A stretch of 43,263 nt of DNA from Pseudomonas sp. S37 (GCF_016658545.1 NZ_JACVZC010000045.1:1-43263); one strand, 5' to 3'. Positions 9,250 to 19,449 are shown, counted from the first letter of the stretch. Translations and numbers: made by a program. The notes: generated from the letters alone by a model not told the origin.

Positions 9250-9297
9250 ATATCGCCACTAACTCAAAATGTCTACATTTTTATGTTTGGGCGATAT
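9250..9297. promoter_or_regulatory. Nested-dyad operator between csiD and csiR
   Basis: Two inverted repeats share one centre of symmetry (9273.5). The inner one is AAAATGTCTACATTTT (9266-9281, perfect 7-bp arms around CT). The outer one is ATATCGCC (9250-9257) with GGCGATAT (9290-9297). It lies in the divergent csiD/csiR promoter region, in an AT-rich patch. GntR/FCD regulators bind short dyads as dimers, so this is the likely CsiR site, with 2-hydroxyglutarate or glutarate as probable inducer. Confidence 0.65.
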
Positions 9298-9373
9298 TTG
9301 GATTGATTGTCCATTGTTTTTCGTCGGCTGAGGGTTTCGGTATGATCGGCAAAACGTTTTGAGGAACAGGATC

Positions 9374-10069
9374 TTGGACGCGCTCGCCCCCCGACAAAAC
9401 TCAGCATTCAGCGGGTATGAGAGGCTCAAGAAGGACATCATCCGCGGCGTGTTCAAGCCCGGCGAAAAGCTGCTGATGAGTGCCCTGAAGGAACGCTATG
9501 ACCTGGGCGTCGGCCCGCTGCGCGAAGCACTGTCGCAACTGGTGGCCGAACACCTGGTGAATGCCATCAGCCAGAAAGGCTACCGGGTGGCACCCATGTC
9601 ACTGGACGAGATGAACGACATCTACGACGCCCGCGCCAACCTGGAGGCCATGATCATTGCCCTGGCCATCGAGCGCGGCGACGACGCCTGGGAGGCGTCG
9701 GTGCTGGCCCATTCGCACACCCTGGCCAAGGTGGTGGAAGTAAAAACCCGCGAGCAGCGCCTGGATGTGTGGGATGAGCGGCACAAGGCCTTTCATACCG
9801 CCATTGCCTCGGGCTGCGGCTCCAAGCATCTGCTGCAGGCGCGCACCTACCTGTTCGACCAGGCTGAGCGCTACCGCCACCTGTGGCTGACGCAGACGGT
9901 GTTTTCCGAACAGGCGCTTGAACTCAAGCGCCAGGAGCATGCGGCGTTGGTCGAGGTGATCCTGGCTCGGGACGCCAAGCGCGCCAGCGCCATGATGCGC
10001 TCGCACCTGATGACGCCGGTGCCGATCATTGCGCAGATCATGCATGCAGAAGGGATAGGCGCCCGCTGA
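9374..10069 (+). CDS. csiR: GntR-family (FCD) repressor of the glutarate genes
   Basis: A 231-residue transcription factor. The N-terminal winged helix is GYERLKKDIIRGVFKPGEKLLMSALKERY with GPLREALSQLVAEHLV, and the C-terminal helical FCD effector domain carries the metal-type residues DLxxxHxxFH (around DVWDERHKAFH). It is divergent from csiD, as is known for CsiR, which represses csiD-lhgO-gabP and responds to glutarate or L-2-hydroxyglutarate. I chose the TTG at 9374 because GAGGAACAGG lies just upstream; an in-frame TTG at 9359 would add five residues but has no ribosome-binding site. A REP pair follows the stop. Confidence 0.9.
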   Translation: MDALAPRQNSAFSGYERLKKDIIRGVFKPGEKLLMSALKERYDLGVGPLREALSQLVAEHLVNAISQKGYRVAPMSLDEMNDIYDARANLEAMIIALAIERGDDAWEASVLAHSHTLAKVVEVKTREQRLDVWDERHKAFHTAIASGCGSKHLLQARTYLFDQAERYRHLWLTQTVFSEQALELKRQEHAALVEVILARDAKRASAMMRSHLMTPVPIIAQIMHAEGIGAR

Positions 10070-10080
10070 AACACCGTGGC

Positions 10081-10173
10081 GCCTGCTTCGCGGGTAAACC
10101 CGCTCCTACAGGGATCTCTTCTGCCTTAGGATGTCGCTGTACCTGTGGGAGCGGGTTTACCCGCGAAGAGGCC
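10081..10173. repeat. REP pair downstream of csiR
   Basis: A left REP (about 10081-10113) and a right REP (10142-10173) in opposite orientation share the core GCGGGTAAACCCGCTCC and differ by one base in the arm (CTCCTACAGG against CTCCCACAGG). They lie between csiR and the two-component genes. Confidence 0.9.
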
Positions 10174-10268
10174 AGAGCAGGCAAAACACCCTAGATGAAT
10201 TTTTCTTAAATCGCCGGTTGTCTATTCTTTGGCACAATCAAGTCTCTATTAGATGCCCAGGAACCAGC

Positions 10269-10949
10269 ATGCCTCGCGTACTGACCATCGAAGACGACGC
10301 CGTCACCGGCCAGGAAATCGTCGCCGAACTTACCAGCCACGGCCTTGAGGTGGATTGGGCCGATAACGGCCGCGAAGGCCTGGCCAAGGCCATTGCCGGC
10401 GGCTACGACCTGATCACCCTGGACCGCATGCTGCCCGAGGTCGATGGCCTGACCATCGTCACGACCCTGCGCAGCCTCAAGATCGCCACGCCGATCCTGA
10501 TGATCAGCGCCCTCTCCGACGTCGACGAGCGGGTACGCGGCTTGCGGGCCGGTGGTGACGACTACCTGACCAAGCCGTTCGCCTCCGATGAAATGGCCGC
10601 GCGGGTAGAGGTCCTGCTGCGCCGCAACAGCGTGCCCATGACCCAGACCCGCCTGCAGGTCGCCGACCTGCAACTGGACCTGATCAGCCACGAAGCACGC
10701 CGCGGTGACAACACCCTCAACCTGCTGCCCACCGAGTACAAGCTGCTGGAGTACCTGATGCGCCACAGTGGCCAGGTGATCACGCGGATGATGATCTTCG
10801 AGGAAGTATGGGGCTACCACTTCGACCCGGGCACCAACCTGATCGACGTGCACATCGGCCGCCTGCGCAAGAAAATCGACTCCCCCGGCCAGTCGCCGCT
10901 GATCCGTACGGTACGGGGTTCGGGCTATGCCATTGCTGAACCCGTCTAA
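10269..10949 (+). CDS. OmpR/PhoB-family response regulator
   Basis: A 226-residue regulator. The receiver domain has the acidic pair E8-D9-D10, phospho-acceptor D52 (LITLDRMLPEVDG), and K102 (YLTKPF). The C-terminal winged helix (about residues 125-222) contains LLPTEYKLLEYLMRHSGQVITRMMI in part and VDVHIGRLRKKID-like wording (IDVHIGRLRKKID). The ATG at 10269 has AGGA eight bases upstream; longer in-frame extensions run through the REP and are rejected. The gene overlaps the sensor kinase by 23 nt, so the two are translated together. By eye it is nearest to CopR/IrlR/ParR-type regulators; the signal is unknown. Confidence 0.93.
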   Translation: MPRVLTIEDDAVTGQEIVAELTSHGLEVDWADNGREGLAKAIAGGYDLITLDRMLPEVDGLTIVTTLRSLKIATPILMISALSDVDERVRGLRAGGDDYLTKPFASDEMAARVEVLLRRNSVPMTQTRLQVADLQLDLISHEARRGDNTLNLLPTEYKLLEYLMRHSGQVITRMMIFEEVWGYHFDPGTNLIDVHIGRLRKKIDSPGQSPLIRTVRGSGYAIAEPV

Positions 10950-12318
10950 AGGCTGGAGTTCATCGACCAGCCGCCTGCTGGCGCTGTACAGCTTCCTGTT
11001 CGTGGCCTGGAGCAGCATCCTCATGGGGGTGCTGTACTTCGAGGTGTCCAGCTACCTGAACAAGCTCACCCGCCACTCCATGCTGCAGCGCCAGCACCTG
11101 TTCGCACACATGAGCGGCAAGCAGCTGGACGACGCCCTGATCGCCAGCCAGGCCTTCGAAGAACGCAGCTTCGATGCCTATGGTTTGTTCGACGCCCAGC
11201 TCAACCCGCTTGGCGGCAGCGTGCGCGCCCTGCCCCCGGAACTGCGGCTGGACGGCAAGATTCATGAATTGAAGCGTTGCCTGGATGCCGACGACCCGCA
11301 CATGCCCCGCGACAGCTGCGATGCGGTGGCGATCAAGGTGCAGGACGGCCGCTGGCTGGTGTTGTTCCGCGATAACGGCTCACTGTTCGTAGTAACCCGG
11401 ATCATTCTCGATGCCCTGCTCTGGGGTATTTCCCTGACGCTGATCCCGGGTTTTGCCGGCTGGTACCTGCTGCGCCGCCGGCCACTCAAGCGTATCCGCG
11501 CCATCCAGGCCCAGGCCGAGCTTATCGTCGCCGGCGACCTTACCCACCGCCTGCCGCTGTCGGCCCGGCGTGACGAACTGGACATGCTGGCCGCCATCGT
11601 CAATGCCATGCTCGACCGCATCGAGCGGCTGATGCACGAGGTCAAGGGCGTGTGCGACAACATTGCCCATGACCTGCGCACCCCGCTAACCCGCCTGCGT
11701 GCACAGCTGTACCGTATTCGCCAGCAAAGTGATGTGGATTCAGCGCAGGCCGAGGCGCTGGACCAGGCCATCGGTGAAACCGACACGCTGATGGCTCGTT
11801 TTCGTGGTTTGCTGCGCATCAGCGAACTGGAAGACCGTCAGCGACGCGCCGGCTTCGTGCAGCTAGACCCGCATGGGCTGCTGGTAGAGCTGCACGACTT
11901 TTACCTGCCGTTGGCCGAAGATGGCGGCATCCATCTGGAATTGCACCAACCTGCTCAGCTACCGGCGCTGCACGGCGACCGCGAACTGCTGTTTGAAGCA
12001 CTTGCCAACCTGGTGGGCAATGCCATCAAGTTCACGCCCGAGGGCGGACAGGTGCAGGTAACCGCCACGCAGGACGAGCACGGCGTGCATGTAGCGATCG
12101 AGGACAGTGGGCCGGGTATTCCGGAAGAAGAACGAACCGCGGTGTTGAAGCGCTTCTATCGCAGCGATGAAGGCCACCGCCATGCCGGGTTCGGGCTGGG
12201 GTTATCGATCGTTGCGGCGATCGTCGACCTGCACGGGTTCGGGTTGGAGATTGGCGAGAGCCCGTTGGGTGGGGCGAAGCTGGTTTTGCATTGTCCGTTG
12301 GCTGGGCTAGCCAAGTAG
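10927..12318 (+). CDS. HAMP-domain sensor histidine kinase
   Basis: A 463-residue membrane kinase paired with the upstream regulator. TM1 spans about residues 17-39, a periplasmic sensor about 40-155 (with two cysteines, C118 and C131, that could form a disulfide), and TM2 about 157-182. A HAMP linker runs to about 235. The H-box is NIAHDLRTPLTRLRAQL with H248, the N-box NLVGNAIKF, and the G boxes DSGPGIP and GFGLGLSIV. The start ATG lies inside the regulator gene. In P. aeruginosa the ParRS pair lies near cysS and glnS, which makes an orthologous or related role possible, but the sensor domain does not let me name a ligand. Confidence 0.93.
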   Translation: MPLLNPSKGWSSSTSRLLALYSFLFVAWSSILMGVLYFEVSSYLNKLTRHSMLQRQHLFAHMSGKQLDDALIASQAFEERSFDAYGLFDAQLNPLGGSVRALPPELRLDGKIHELKRCLDADDPHMPRDSCDAVAIKVQDGRWLVLFRDNGSLFVVTRIILDALLWGISLTLIPGFAGWYLLRRRPLKRIRAIQAQAELIVAGDLTHRLPLSARRDELDMLAAIVNAMLDRIERLMHEVKGVCDNIAHDLRTPLTRLRAQLYRIRQQSDVDSAQAEALDQAIGETDTLMARFRGLLRISELEDRQRRAGFVQLDPHGLLVELHDFYLPLAEDGGIHLELHQPAQLPALHGDRELLFEALANLVGNAIKFTPEGGQVQVTATQDEHGVHVAIEDSGPGIPEEERTAVLKRFYRSDEGHRHAGFGLGLSIVAAIVDLHGFGLEIGESPLGGAKLVLHCPLAGLAK

Positions 12319-12323
12319 AAATG

Positions 12324-12340
12324 GGGCCGCTTTGCGGCCC
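12324..12340 (+). terminator. Hairpin after the sensor kinase gene
   Basis: GGGCCGC, loop TTT, GCGGCCC, six bases beyond the kinase stop. It is followed by TATTACGTTT rather than a clean T-run, so termination is likely but not strong. Confidence 0.5.
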
Positions 12341-12348
12341 TATTACGT

Positions 12349-12435
12349 TTGTAGGAGCGGGTTTACCCGCGAACACCGGCAAAGCCGGTGCCAGCCACCG
12401 TGGCGCCTGCTTCGCGGGTAAACCCGCTCCTACAA
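12349..12435. repeat. REP pair between convergent kinase gene and cysS
   Basis: Perfect 25-bp arms (TTGTAGGAGCGGGTTTACCC and onward at 12349-12373, complement at 12411-12435). Here the REP units point the opposite way from the pair at 4188-4280. The spacer includes a small hairpin, CACCGGC AAA GCCGGTG. It separates two convergent genes. Confidence 0.92.
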
Positions 12436-12454
12436 CCCGCCCTCATCAAGCCGA

Positions 12455-13837
12455 TCAGTCAGCCAGACGCCAGGTAGTCGCACCCTTGCTGTCTTCCAGC
12501 ACTACGCCCATGGCGGTCAGCTGGTCGCGAATGCGGTCCGACTCGGCCCAGTTCTTGTCCGCACGCGCCTGCAGGCGCGCCTGGATCAAGCCTTCGACTT
12601 CTGCCGCATCCACCTTGCCTTCAGCGCCGGCACGCAGGAAGTCATCGGCTTCCAGCTGCAGCACACCCAGCACATCACCCAGCTCACGCAGGCGCCCGGC
12701 CAGGCCGGCAGCCGCCTCTACGTCACTGTCGCGCAGGCGGTTGATCTCGCGCACCAGGTCGAACAGTACGGCGCAGGCTTCGGGGGTACCGAAGTCGTCG
12801 TTCATCGCAACGCTGAAACGCTCGACAAACGCCTCGCCGCCCTTGGCCGCCACCCGTGGCAAGCCGCGCAGGGCGTGGTAGAAGCGCTCCAGTGCGCCCT
12901 TGGCGTCGCGCAGGCTGTCTTCCGAGTAGTTGATCGCACTGCGGTAGTGGCTGGCCACCAGCAGGTAGCGCACCACTTCCGGGTGGTACTTTTCGAGCAC
13001 GTCGCGGATGGTGAAAAAGTTGTTCAACGACTTGGACATCTTCTCGCCATTGATACGGATCATGCCGCAGTGCATCCAGGCATTGGCGTACTGCTTGCCG
13101 GTAGCCGCCTCGCTCTGGGCAATCTCGTTCTCGTGGTGCGGGAACTCCAGGTCGCTGCCGCCACCGTGGATGTCGAAGCTGTCACCCAGGCAGCAGGTGG
13201 ACATCACCGAGCACTCGATGTGCCAGCCTGGACGGCCCGGGCCCCATGGCGACTCCCAGCTTGGCTCGCCTGGCTTGACGCCTTTCCACAACACGAAGTC
13301 CAGCGGGTCCTGCTTGGCCTCGTCGACCTCGATGCGGGCACCGATGCGCAGGTCTTCGATCTTCTTGCGCGACAGCTTGCCGTAGCCGACGAACTTGCCG
13401 ACGCGGTAGTAAACGTCACCGTTGCCCGGGGCGTAGGCGTAACCCTTGTCGATCAGGGTCTGGATCATCGCGTGCATGCCGGCGATATGGTCGGTGGCAC
13501 GCGGTTCCTGGTCCGGCGGCAGGATGTTCAGGCGGCGCTCGTCTTCGTGCATCGCGTCGATCATGCGGGCCGTGAGTGCGTCGAAGGTTTCGCCGTTCTC
13601 GTTGGCCCGGTTGATGATCTTGTCATCGATGTCGGTGATGTTGCGCACATAGGTCAGCTCGTAGCCGCTTTTACGCAGCCAGCGGGTGACCAGGTCGAAC
13701 GCCACCATGCTGCGGCCATGGCCAAGGTGGCAATAGTCGTACACGGTCATGCCGCACACGTACATGCGCACCTTGTTGCCATCCAGCGGCTTGAAGGTTT
13801 CCTTGGTTTTGCTCAGCGTGTTGTAAATGTTAAGCAC
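12455..13837 (-). CDS. cysS: Cysteinyl-tRNA synthetase
   Basis: A 460-residue class I synthetase that charges tRNA-Cys. The HIGH-type motif is HLGHGRS near residue 37, and the KMSKS loop is [11 protein letters not shown] near residue 266. Zinc ligands are visible: C28 ([12 protein letters not shown]), C209 (HIECSVMS), and the HEN motif [13 protein letters not shown]. The C-terminal anticodon region ends in [10 protein letters not shown], typical of the family. The length is normal. It is nine bases downstream of glnS on the same strand, so both probably come from one transcript. This is an essential housekeeping gene. Confidence 0.98.
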   Translation of the reverse strand: MLNIYNTLSKTKETFKPLDGNKVRMYVCGMTVYDYCHLGHGRSMVAFDLVTRWLRKSGYELTYVRNITDIDDKIINRANENGETFDALTARMIDAMHEDERRLNILPPDQEPRATDHIAGMHAMIQTLIDKGYAYAPGNGDVYYRVGKFVGYGKLSRKKIEDLRIGARIEVDEAKQDPLDFVLWKGVKPGEPSWESPWGPGRPGWHIECSVMSTCCLGDSFDIHGGGSDLEFPHHENEIAQSEAATGKQYANAWMHCGMIRINGEKMSKSLNNFFTIRDVLEKYHPEVVRYLLVASHYRSAINYSEDSLRDAKGALERFYHALRGLPRVAAKGGEAFVERFSVAMNDDFGTPEACAVLFDLVREINRLRDSDVEAAAGLAGRLRELGDVLGVLQLEADDFLRAGAEGKVDAAEVEGLIQARLQARADKNWAESDRIRDQLTAMGVVLEDSKGATTWRLAD

Positions 13838-13846
13838 GGCGGTTCC

Positions 13847-15550
13847 TTAGCTGCCCCAGGAGTCACGCAAGGTGACAGTGCGGTTGAACACCGGGCGACC
13901 CGGCTGGCTGTCTTTCAGGTCGGCGCAGAAGTAGCCTTCGCGCTCGAACTGGAAACGGTCTTCAGGCTGCGCCTGGGCCAGCGATGGCTCGGCGCGGCAA
14001 CCGGTCAGCACTTGCAGCGAATCCGGGTTGATGTTGTCGAGGAAGCTGCCGCCGTCTTCGGTTTTTTCCGGGTTGGCGGAGCGGAACAGGCGGTCGTACA
14101 GGCGCACTTCACACTCGACGCTGCCTTCGGCCGGTACCCAGTGGATCACGCCTTTGACCTTGCGGCCTTCCGGGTTCTTGCCGAGGGTTTGCGGGTCGTA
14201 CGAGCACCGCAGCTCGACGATGTTGCCGTCGGCGTCCTTGATGGCCTCGTCGGCGCGGATCACGTAGCTGCCACGCAGGCGCACTTCACCGGCCGGTTCC
14301 AGGCGCTTGTAGCCCTTCGGCGGCTCTTCCATGAAGTCGTCACGGTCGATGTACAGCTCGCGGGAGAACGGCAGCACGCGCACGCCCATGTCTTCCTTCG
14401 GGTGGCGCGGCAGTTCGAGCTGCTCGACCTGGCCTTCCGGGTAGTTGGTAATGACCACTTTCAGCGGGCGCAGCACGCACATGGCGCGCGGTGCGGTACG
14501 GTCGAGGTCGTCACGGATGCTGAACTCGAGCATCGACATGTCGACCACGCCGTCGGAGCGGTTGGTGCCGATCATTTCGCAGAAGTTGCGGATAGAAGCC
14601 GGGGTGTAACCGCGACGACGGAAGCCGGACAGGGTCGACATGCGCGGATCATCCCAGGCGTCGACATGCTTCTCGTCGACCAACTGCTTGAGCTTGCGCT
14701 TGGAGGTGATGGTGTAGTTCAGGTTCAGGCGGCTGAACTCGTACTGACGCGGGTGGGCCGGCACCGGCAGGTTGTCGAGGAACCAGTCGTAAAGCGGACG
14801 ATGCCCTTCGAATTCCAGGGTGCAGATCGAGTGGGTAATGCCCTCGATGGCATCCGACTGGCCGTGGGTAAAGTCGTAGTTGGGGTAGATGCACCACTTG
14901 TCACCGGTCTGGTGGTGGTGGGCATGACGAATGCGATACAGGATCGGGTCGCGCAGGTTCATGTTCGGCGAGGCCATGTCGATCTTGGCACGCAGCACGC
15001 GCTCACCGTCCTGGAACTCGCCGGCCTTCATGCGGGCGAACAGCTCGAGGTTTTCTTCCACGCTGCGCTCGCGGAACGGGCTGTTCTTGCCCGGCTCCTT
15101 GAGGTTGCCACGGTACTCCTTGGCCTGCTCGGGGGTAAGGTCGCAGACATAGGCCTTGCCGCGTTTGATCAGCTCCACCGCCCAGTCGTGCAACTGGTCG
15201 AAGTAGTCGGAGGCGTAGCGCACTTCGCCGGCCCAGTCGAAGCCCAACCACTTGACATCGCTCTGGATGGCATCGATGTACTCCTGGTCTTCCTTGGCCG
15301 GGTTGGTGTCGTCGAAACGCAGGTGGCAGACACCACCGAACTCCTTGGCCAGGCCGAAGTTGACGCAAATCGACTTGGCATGGCCGATGTGCAGGTAACC
15401 ATTGGGCTCCGGCGGGAAACGGGTGACGATGCTGCTGTGCTTGCCCGAGTCCAGGTCGGCCTGGATGATCGGCCGCAGGAAGTTCGCAGGGACAGCGGGG
15501 GCGCCTTTGGCAGCGGCGTTGGGCGCGTTGTCGGCAGTGGGCTTGCTCAT
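13847..15550 (-). CDS. glnS: Glutaminyl-tRNA synthetase
   Basis: A 567-residue class I synthetase that charges tRNA-Gln. Motifs: [16 protein letters not shown] (HIGH, about residue 45-60), [21 protein letters not shown] substrate pocket (seen as [17 protein letters not shown]), and the KMSKS-equivalent [12 protein letters not shown]. The C-terminal beta-barrel anticodon domain follows. I chose the ATG at 15550 because AAGGATCC lies just upstream; the open frame extends another 25 codons without a ribosome-binding site. The N-terminal 25 residues (Ala/Pro-rich) precede the conserved fold and look unstructured. It is followed closely by cysS and is divergent from ppiB. Confidence 0.98.
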   Translation of the reverse strand: MSKPTADNAPNAAAKGAPAVPANFLRPIIQADLDSGKHSSIVTRFPPEPNGYLHIGHAKSICVNFGLAKEFGGVCHLRFDDTNPAKEDQEYIDAIQSDVKWLGFDWAGEVRYASDYFDQLHDWAVELIKRGKAYVCDLTPEQAKEYRGNLKEPGKNSPFRERSVEENLELFARMKAGEFQDGERVLRAKIDMASPNMNLRDPILYRIRHAHHHQTGDKWCIYPNYDFTHGQSDAIEGITHSICTLEFEGHRPLYDWFLDNLPVPAHPRQYEFSRLNLNYTITSKRKLKQLVDEKHVDAWDDPRMSTLSGFRRRGYTPASIRNFCEMIGTNRSDGVVDMSMLEFSIRDDLDRTAPRAMCVLRPLKVVITNYPEGQVEQLELPRHPKEDMGVRVLPFSRELYIDRDDFMEEPPKGYKRLEPAGEVRLRGSYVIRADEAIKDADGNIVELRCSYDPQTLGKNPEGRKVKGVIHWVPAEGSVECEVRLYDRLFRSANPEKTEDGGSFLDNINPDSLQVLTGCRAEPSLAQAQPEDRFQFEREGYFCADLKDSQPGRPVFNRTVTLRDSWGS

Positions 15551-15798
15551 AGGATCCTTGAATGCATGTGTCCAGCCTGGGTAGGCCGATTGAATCAAAG
15601 GGCCTATCATAGCCGAAGCAGTCAAGCTGCTGACAGTCGGGCCCGGACAAACTGGCGTGATTTATCACGGCTTTTTGCCGCAGCCTGGCAAAATGGCCGG
15701 TGCGCGCCATGTGTCGCGATCGCCTGATCCTGCGTCAGGTGATAACACGCGCCCAGCGCACCCTAATTTCCGTATGCCTTGAAAGAGCGAATTTCAGC

Positions 15799-16299
15799 AT
15801 GTCCAAAGTCAAACTGAGCACCAACCACGGCGACATCGTCCTGCAACTGAACGCCGAGAAAGCTCCGCAAACTGTTGAGAACTTCGTTCAATACGTCAAA
15901 GACGGCCACTTCACCAACACCGTATTCCACCGTGTGATCAAGGGCTTCATGATCCAGGGCGGCGGCTTCGAGCCAGGCATGACCCAGAAAAAAACCCGCG
16001 CCAGCATCCAGAACGAAGCTGACAACGGCCTGAAAAACACCAAGTACAGCATCGCCATGGCCCGTACCATGGAGCCGCACTCTGCTTCGGCACAGTTCTT
16101 CATCAACGCTTCCGACAACGACTTCCTCAACCACAGCGGCAAGAACGTGCAAGGCTGGGGTTACGCGGTATTCGGCGAAGTGATCGAAGGCCGTGAAGTG
16201 GTTGATGCCATCGAAAAGGTTGCCACCGGTTCCAAGGCTGGCCACCAGGACGTACCGAAAGACGACGTGATCATCGAGAAAGCCGAGATCATTGAGTGA
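15799..16299 (+). CDS. ppiB: Cytoplasmic peptidyl-prolyl cis-trans isomerase (cyclophilin B)
   Basis: A 166-residue cyclophilin with no signal peptide, so cytoplasmic. It speeds proline isomerisation during protein folding. The active-site stretch is [16 protein letters not shown] (catalytic Arg included), followed by SASAQFFIN and [11 protein letters not shown]. The length matches E. coli PpiB (164). The ATG at 15799 is the family start; the upstream in-frame extension has no support. The stop overlaps the GTG start of lpxH by four bases, so the two are translationally coupled, as is common in gamma-proteobacteria. The 248 bp between glnS and ppiB hold their divergent promoters; no further element was recognised. 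Confidence 0.97.
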   Translation: MSKVKLSTNHGDIVLQLNAEKAPQTVENFVQYVKDGHFTNTVFHRVIKGFMIQGGGFEPGMTQKKTRASIQNEADNGLKNTKYSIAMARTMEPHSASAQFFINASDNDFLNHSGKNVQGWGYAVFGEVIEGREVVDAIEKVATGSKAGHQDVPKDDVIIEKAEIIE

Positions 16300-17018
16300 T
16301 TCTGCTGATCTCTGATCTGCACCTGCAAGAAGAACGCCCGGATATTTCCCGGGCGTTTCTTGATCTGCTCGATGGCCGGGCACGCCACGCCAAGGCGCTG
16401 TACATTCTTGGCGACTTCTTCGAAGCGTGGATTGGCGACGACGCCATGACGCCCTTCCAGCAGTCGATCTGCCAGGCCCTGCGCCGGCTGAGCGACAGCG
16501 GCACGGCCATCTACCTGATGCACGGCAACCGTGACTTCCTGATAGGCCAGGCCTTTTGCGACGCCGCCGGTTGCACGTTGTTGAACGACCCCTGCGTGAT
16601 CGAACTGGGCGGTGAACAGGTGCTGCTGATGCATGGCGACACCTTGTGTACCCGTGATCTGGGCTACATGAAAATGCGCCGCCTGCTGCGCAACCCGCTG
16701 AGCTTGTGGATTTTGCGCAACCTGCCGCTGTCGGCCCGCTACAAGCTGGCACGCAAGCTGCGCAGCGAAAGCCGCACGCAAACGCGGATGAAGTCCACTG
16801 AAATTGTCGACGTCACGCCGGAGGAAGTACCGAAGGTGATGGCGGCGCATGGCGTGCGCACACTGGTGCACGGCCATACCCATCGACCGGCGATTCACAA
16901 GCTGGTGGTTGACGGGAAGCCGGCACGGCGCATCGTGCTGGGTGACTGGGACCGCCGGGGTTGGGCCTTGCAGGTTGATGAGCAAGGGTTTCAACTGGCG
17001 CCGTTCGAGTTTTCCTGA
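16296..17018 (+). CDS. lpxH: UDP-2,3-diacylglucosamine pyrophosphohydrolase
   Basis: A 240-residue calcineurin-like metallophosphoesterase that cleaves UDP-2,3-diacylglucosamine to lipid X in lipid A synthesis, at the inner face of the inner membrane. The metal-site motifs appear in order: SDLHL (D7, H9), [26 protein letters not shown] and HGHTHRP. The start is GTG at 16296, overlapping the ppiB stop as GTGA-type coupling. The length matches E. coli LpxH (240). A REP pair follows the stop. Confidence 0.97.
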   Translation: MILLISDLHLQEERPDISRAFLDLLDGRARHAKALYILGDFFEAWIGDDAMTPFQQSICQALRRLSDSGTAIYLMHGNRDFLIGQAFCDAAGCTLLNDPCVIELGGEQVLLMHGDTLCTRDLGYMKMRRLLRNPLSLWILRNLPLSARYKLARKLRSESRTQTRMKSTEIVDVTPEEVPKVMAAHGVRTLVHGHTHRPAIHKLVVDGKPARRIVLGDWDRRGWALQVDEQGFQLAPFEFS

Positions 17019-17038
17019 AGGGTTGCGCTTGCAGGACC

Positions 17039-17131
17039 GGCCTCTTCGCGGGTGAACCCGCTCCCACAGGAACACCACAATACCAGCCTCTGTGGAGTAC
17101 CTGTGGGAGCGGGTTTACCCGCGAAGAGGCC
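17039..17131. repeat. REP pair between lpxH and pvdQ
   Basis: Arms at 17039-17070 and 17100-17131 are inverted, 32 bp each, with one mismatch (GGTGAACCC against GGTAAACCC). The pair lies between convergent lpxH and pvdQ. Confidence 0.92.
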
Positions 17132-17139
17132 GCAGTGCC

Positions 17140-19449
17140 TTACTGCTGAACTACGGCCCCCTTGTCCCCTTCACTGACCACCACCTCCCGGTACTCCGGG
17201 TCAGCCTTGATCTGTGCCTCGGTAAACGGAATCACCGCCAGCTGCTTGGCCGCAAAGGCCTTGGTCTGGTCACTGGCATGCGCCGATGCCGCTTCGCTCG
17301 ACTGCGAGAACGCCAGCAACCCACGGGCCTCTGGCCCTCTGTCGGTAAAGCTGACCAGTTGCAGGTAGCTGGTACCACTGACCACCAACCGCTTACCCTG
17401 CCCGTGTGGCACGCTGTAGATCGCGTTGTATACGCCCAATGCCTGCGGGCCGCCCGGGACCGGTGTGCCATCAAGTGCCTGCTGCACTTGCCCCCACTTC
17501 ACCTCCCCTGCTATACCGCTGCTGGCAACCTGCTTGAGCGAGGCGAGCGCCGCCGCGTGTACAAGCTTGCTCACCGACGCCTGCTCGATCGCCAAGCCGC
17601 GCGGGGTGTGTTGCGGGTCGGCCGGGTCGAACGCCACCCGCCAGCTTTGCGGGTGCTCGGCCAGGGCATTGAACAGGTTCTGGAAATGCACCAGGCCAAT
17701 CCCGCTGTCGAGGTCGGCCTTGCCATTCCAGGCGGCCAGGCTGACACACACGTCCTGCACATCGGCCCCAGCGCCCTTGCACCACTGCAGCAGGTCCGGC
17801 AGCACCAGGCTGGCCAGATAAACCTCGTCATCGGTAACCATGCGCTGCAGGTCATCGACACCCAACCGGGCCGAGCCCTGCAGGCGCTGCAGGGCAAAAC
17901 GGCCGCGCATGCCCAACGGCTGGTCATTGCGGCTAACCAGTGGCGAATAACCGGTCAGCGGTTGTGCCGGGTTGGCCATCCAGGCCGGGTCGTTGGAGTT
18001 CTGCACGAAGTCCTGGCGTTCAAGGCTTGGCAGCAACCGTGCCGGGAAGATACCCGCTTGCGCCGCCTGCGCGTCGACCTTCCACTGGCAGGCGCTGCGC
18101 GAGCCATCCAGCACCACCAGCCGCCCTTGCGCCTTTGGGTTGCTGCAACTGTCGAGCAGCTGTTGGTCCACATACGGCACTACCGACTGGTTCAGGTACA
18201 AGGCGCGGCCAGCCTGATCAACGGCCAGGGTGTTGACCCAAGGGATACCTTGCAGCTGTTCGACCGAGCCCTTCAATGCCGCCAGGCTGTCGGCCCGGTT
18301 GATCTGGTACCACTGCTGCAACACCCGGGTGTTGTCCAGGTTGGCGTCACGCAGGCTGTAGGCTGCACGCGTGTCCCAATCCAGGCGGCCCGGCCATTGC
18401 ACCACCGGGCCGAACTGCGAGCTGTAGACCTGGCGCTGCACCTGGCTCAGGCTGCCATCCTCGGCCTTGACCATGACGCTGACGGTTTGCCGGGCCAGCG
18501 GCAGCGACTTGCCATCGAGCAGGTAGTGCGTCGGGTCCTTGGGGTCGAGTTGCAGGCGGTAGAGGGTGAAGTGGTTCGAGGTGTCAACGGTGTGGGTCCA
18601 GGCCAGGTGCTGGTTGAAGCCGATATTGACCATTGGCAGGCCCGGCAACGCCGCGCCCATCACATTGAGCTGGCCGGGTATGGTCAATTGCATCTGGTAA
18701 AAGCGCATGCCGCCCATCCACGGGAAGTGCGGGTTGGCCAGCAACAGGCCATGGCCATTGGCCGAGCGTTGCGCGCCCACGGCCACGGCATTGCTGCCAC
18801 GCTCAGAAGCAAAGCGCTCCTGCCGGGCCAGCGCAGTGGCAAAGCCAGCTGTCGAGCGTTGGCCAGTCAGCGCTGGCGGTTGCGCGCCTGCCAGTGCCTC
18901 GACGAACTGCCCAACACCGCCTTCAGCCAGCAAACGGCGGGTCAGCTTGACCAGGTCCTGGCTGCTGATGGGGCGCACCCACTCGCCATTGCCGCACTCA
19001 GCGGGTAACCCCTGGCTGCGACGCTCGGCCAACGCCCGGTTGTAGCCGCTGGCGTAACCGGCCAGCAGCGCCTGCACCGGCGCCGGCTGCGCCTGCAGGA
19101 ACGCATCGACCGCCGCCGGGCTGTTGAGCCAGGTGAAGAACAGGTCGCTGGCCAGGTTATCGCGCTGCTCCAGGGTCTTGCCCTTGGCACCGAAGTAGCG
19201 TGAGCGCTCACCACTCACGGTCAGCACTTCATTGGCCAGCAGGCACAGGTTGTCTTGCGCGTAGGCGTAGCCGATGCCATAGCCCAGGCCGCGCTCATCC
19301 TTGGCGACGATATGTGGCACCCCGTAACTGGTGCGGCGAATCTGTGCGCTGGCATCGACGCCGACGGGCTGTGCCTGTACGCCGACGCTGAAGGCCACCA
19401 GGGCGGCGGCCAGGCCGGCGCAAGACAGGGGACGGGAAAGTGGAAACAC
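17140..19449 (-). CDS. pvdQ: Acyl-homoserine lactone / pyoverdine-precursor acylase, Ntn-hydrolase
   Basis: About 769 residues. It is a periplasmic penicillin-amidase-type enzyme that removes the acyl chain from pyoverdine precursors and also cleaves long-chain AHLs. A signal peptide ends near AQA, followed by the alpha chain, a linker, then the autoprocessing site RGSNAVAVG, where the Ser is the N-terminal nucleophile of the beta chain (about residue 219). Strong similarity to P. aeruginosa PvdQ, as I remember it, continues through LLANPHFPW, FYQMQLTIPG, NIGFNQHLAWTHTVDTS and LQGIPWVNTLA. I prefer the GTG at 19449 because AGGAG lies five bases upstream; a GTG at 19455 overlaps that site. No other pyoverdine gene is in this window, but a PvdS-type promoter lies upstream. 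Confidence 0.93.
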   Translation of the reverse strand: MFPLSRPLSCAGLAAALVAFSVGVQAQPVGVDASAQIRRTSYGVPHIVAKDERGLGYGIGYAYAQDNLCLLANEVLTVSGERSRYFGAKGKTLEQRDNLASDLFFTWLNSPAAVDAFLQAQPAPVQALLAGYASGYNRALAERRSQGLPAECGNGEWVRPISSQDLVKLTRRLLAEGGVGQFVEALAGAQPPALTGQRSTAGFATALARQERFASERGSNAVAVGAQRSANGHGLLLANPHFPWMGGMRFYQMQLTIPGQLNVMGAALPGLPMVNIGFNQHLAWTHTVDTSNHFTLYRLQLDPKDPTHYLLDGKSLPLARQTVSVMVKAEDGSLSQVQRQVYSSQFGPVVQWPGRLDWDTRAAYSLRDANLDNTRVLQQWYQINRADSLAALKGSVEQLQGIPWVNTLAVDQAGRALYLNQSVVPYVDQQLLDSCSNPKAQGRLVVLDGSRSACQWKVDAQAAQAGIFPARLLPSLERQDFVQNSNDPAWMANPAQPLTGYSPLVSRNDQPLGMRGRFALQRLQGSARLGVDDLQRMVTDDEVYLASLVLPDLLQWCKGAGADVQDVCVSLAAWNGKADLDSGIGLVHFQNLFNALAEHPQSWRVAFDPADPQHTPRGLAIEQASVSKLVHAAALASLKQVASSGIAGEVKWGQVQQALDGTPVPGGPQALGVYNAIYSVPHGQGKRLVVSGTSYLQLVSFTDRGPEARGLLAFSQSSEAASAHASDQTKAFAAKQLAVIPFTEAQIKADPEYREVVVSEGDKGAVVQQ

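Noticed and set aside
12875..15727. A 950-codon open frame on the plus strand opposite cysS and glnS.
   Set aside because: cysS and glnS are unambiguous; the reverse frame is rich in Val/Ala/His/Gln runs typical of antisense shadow and matches no family.
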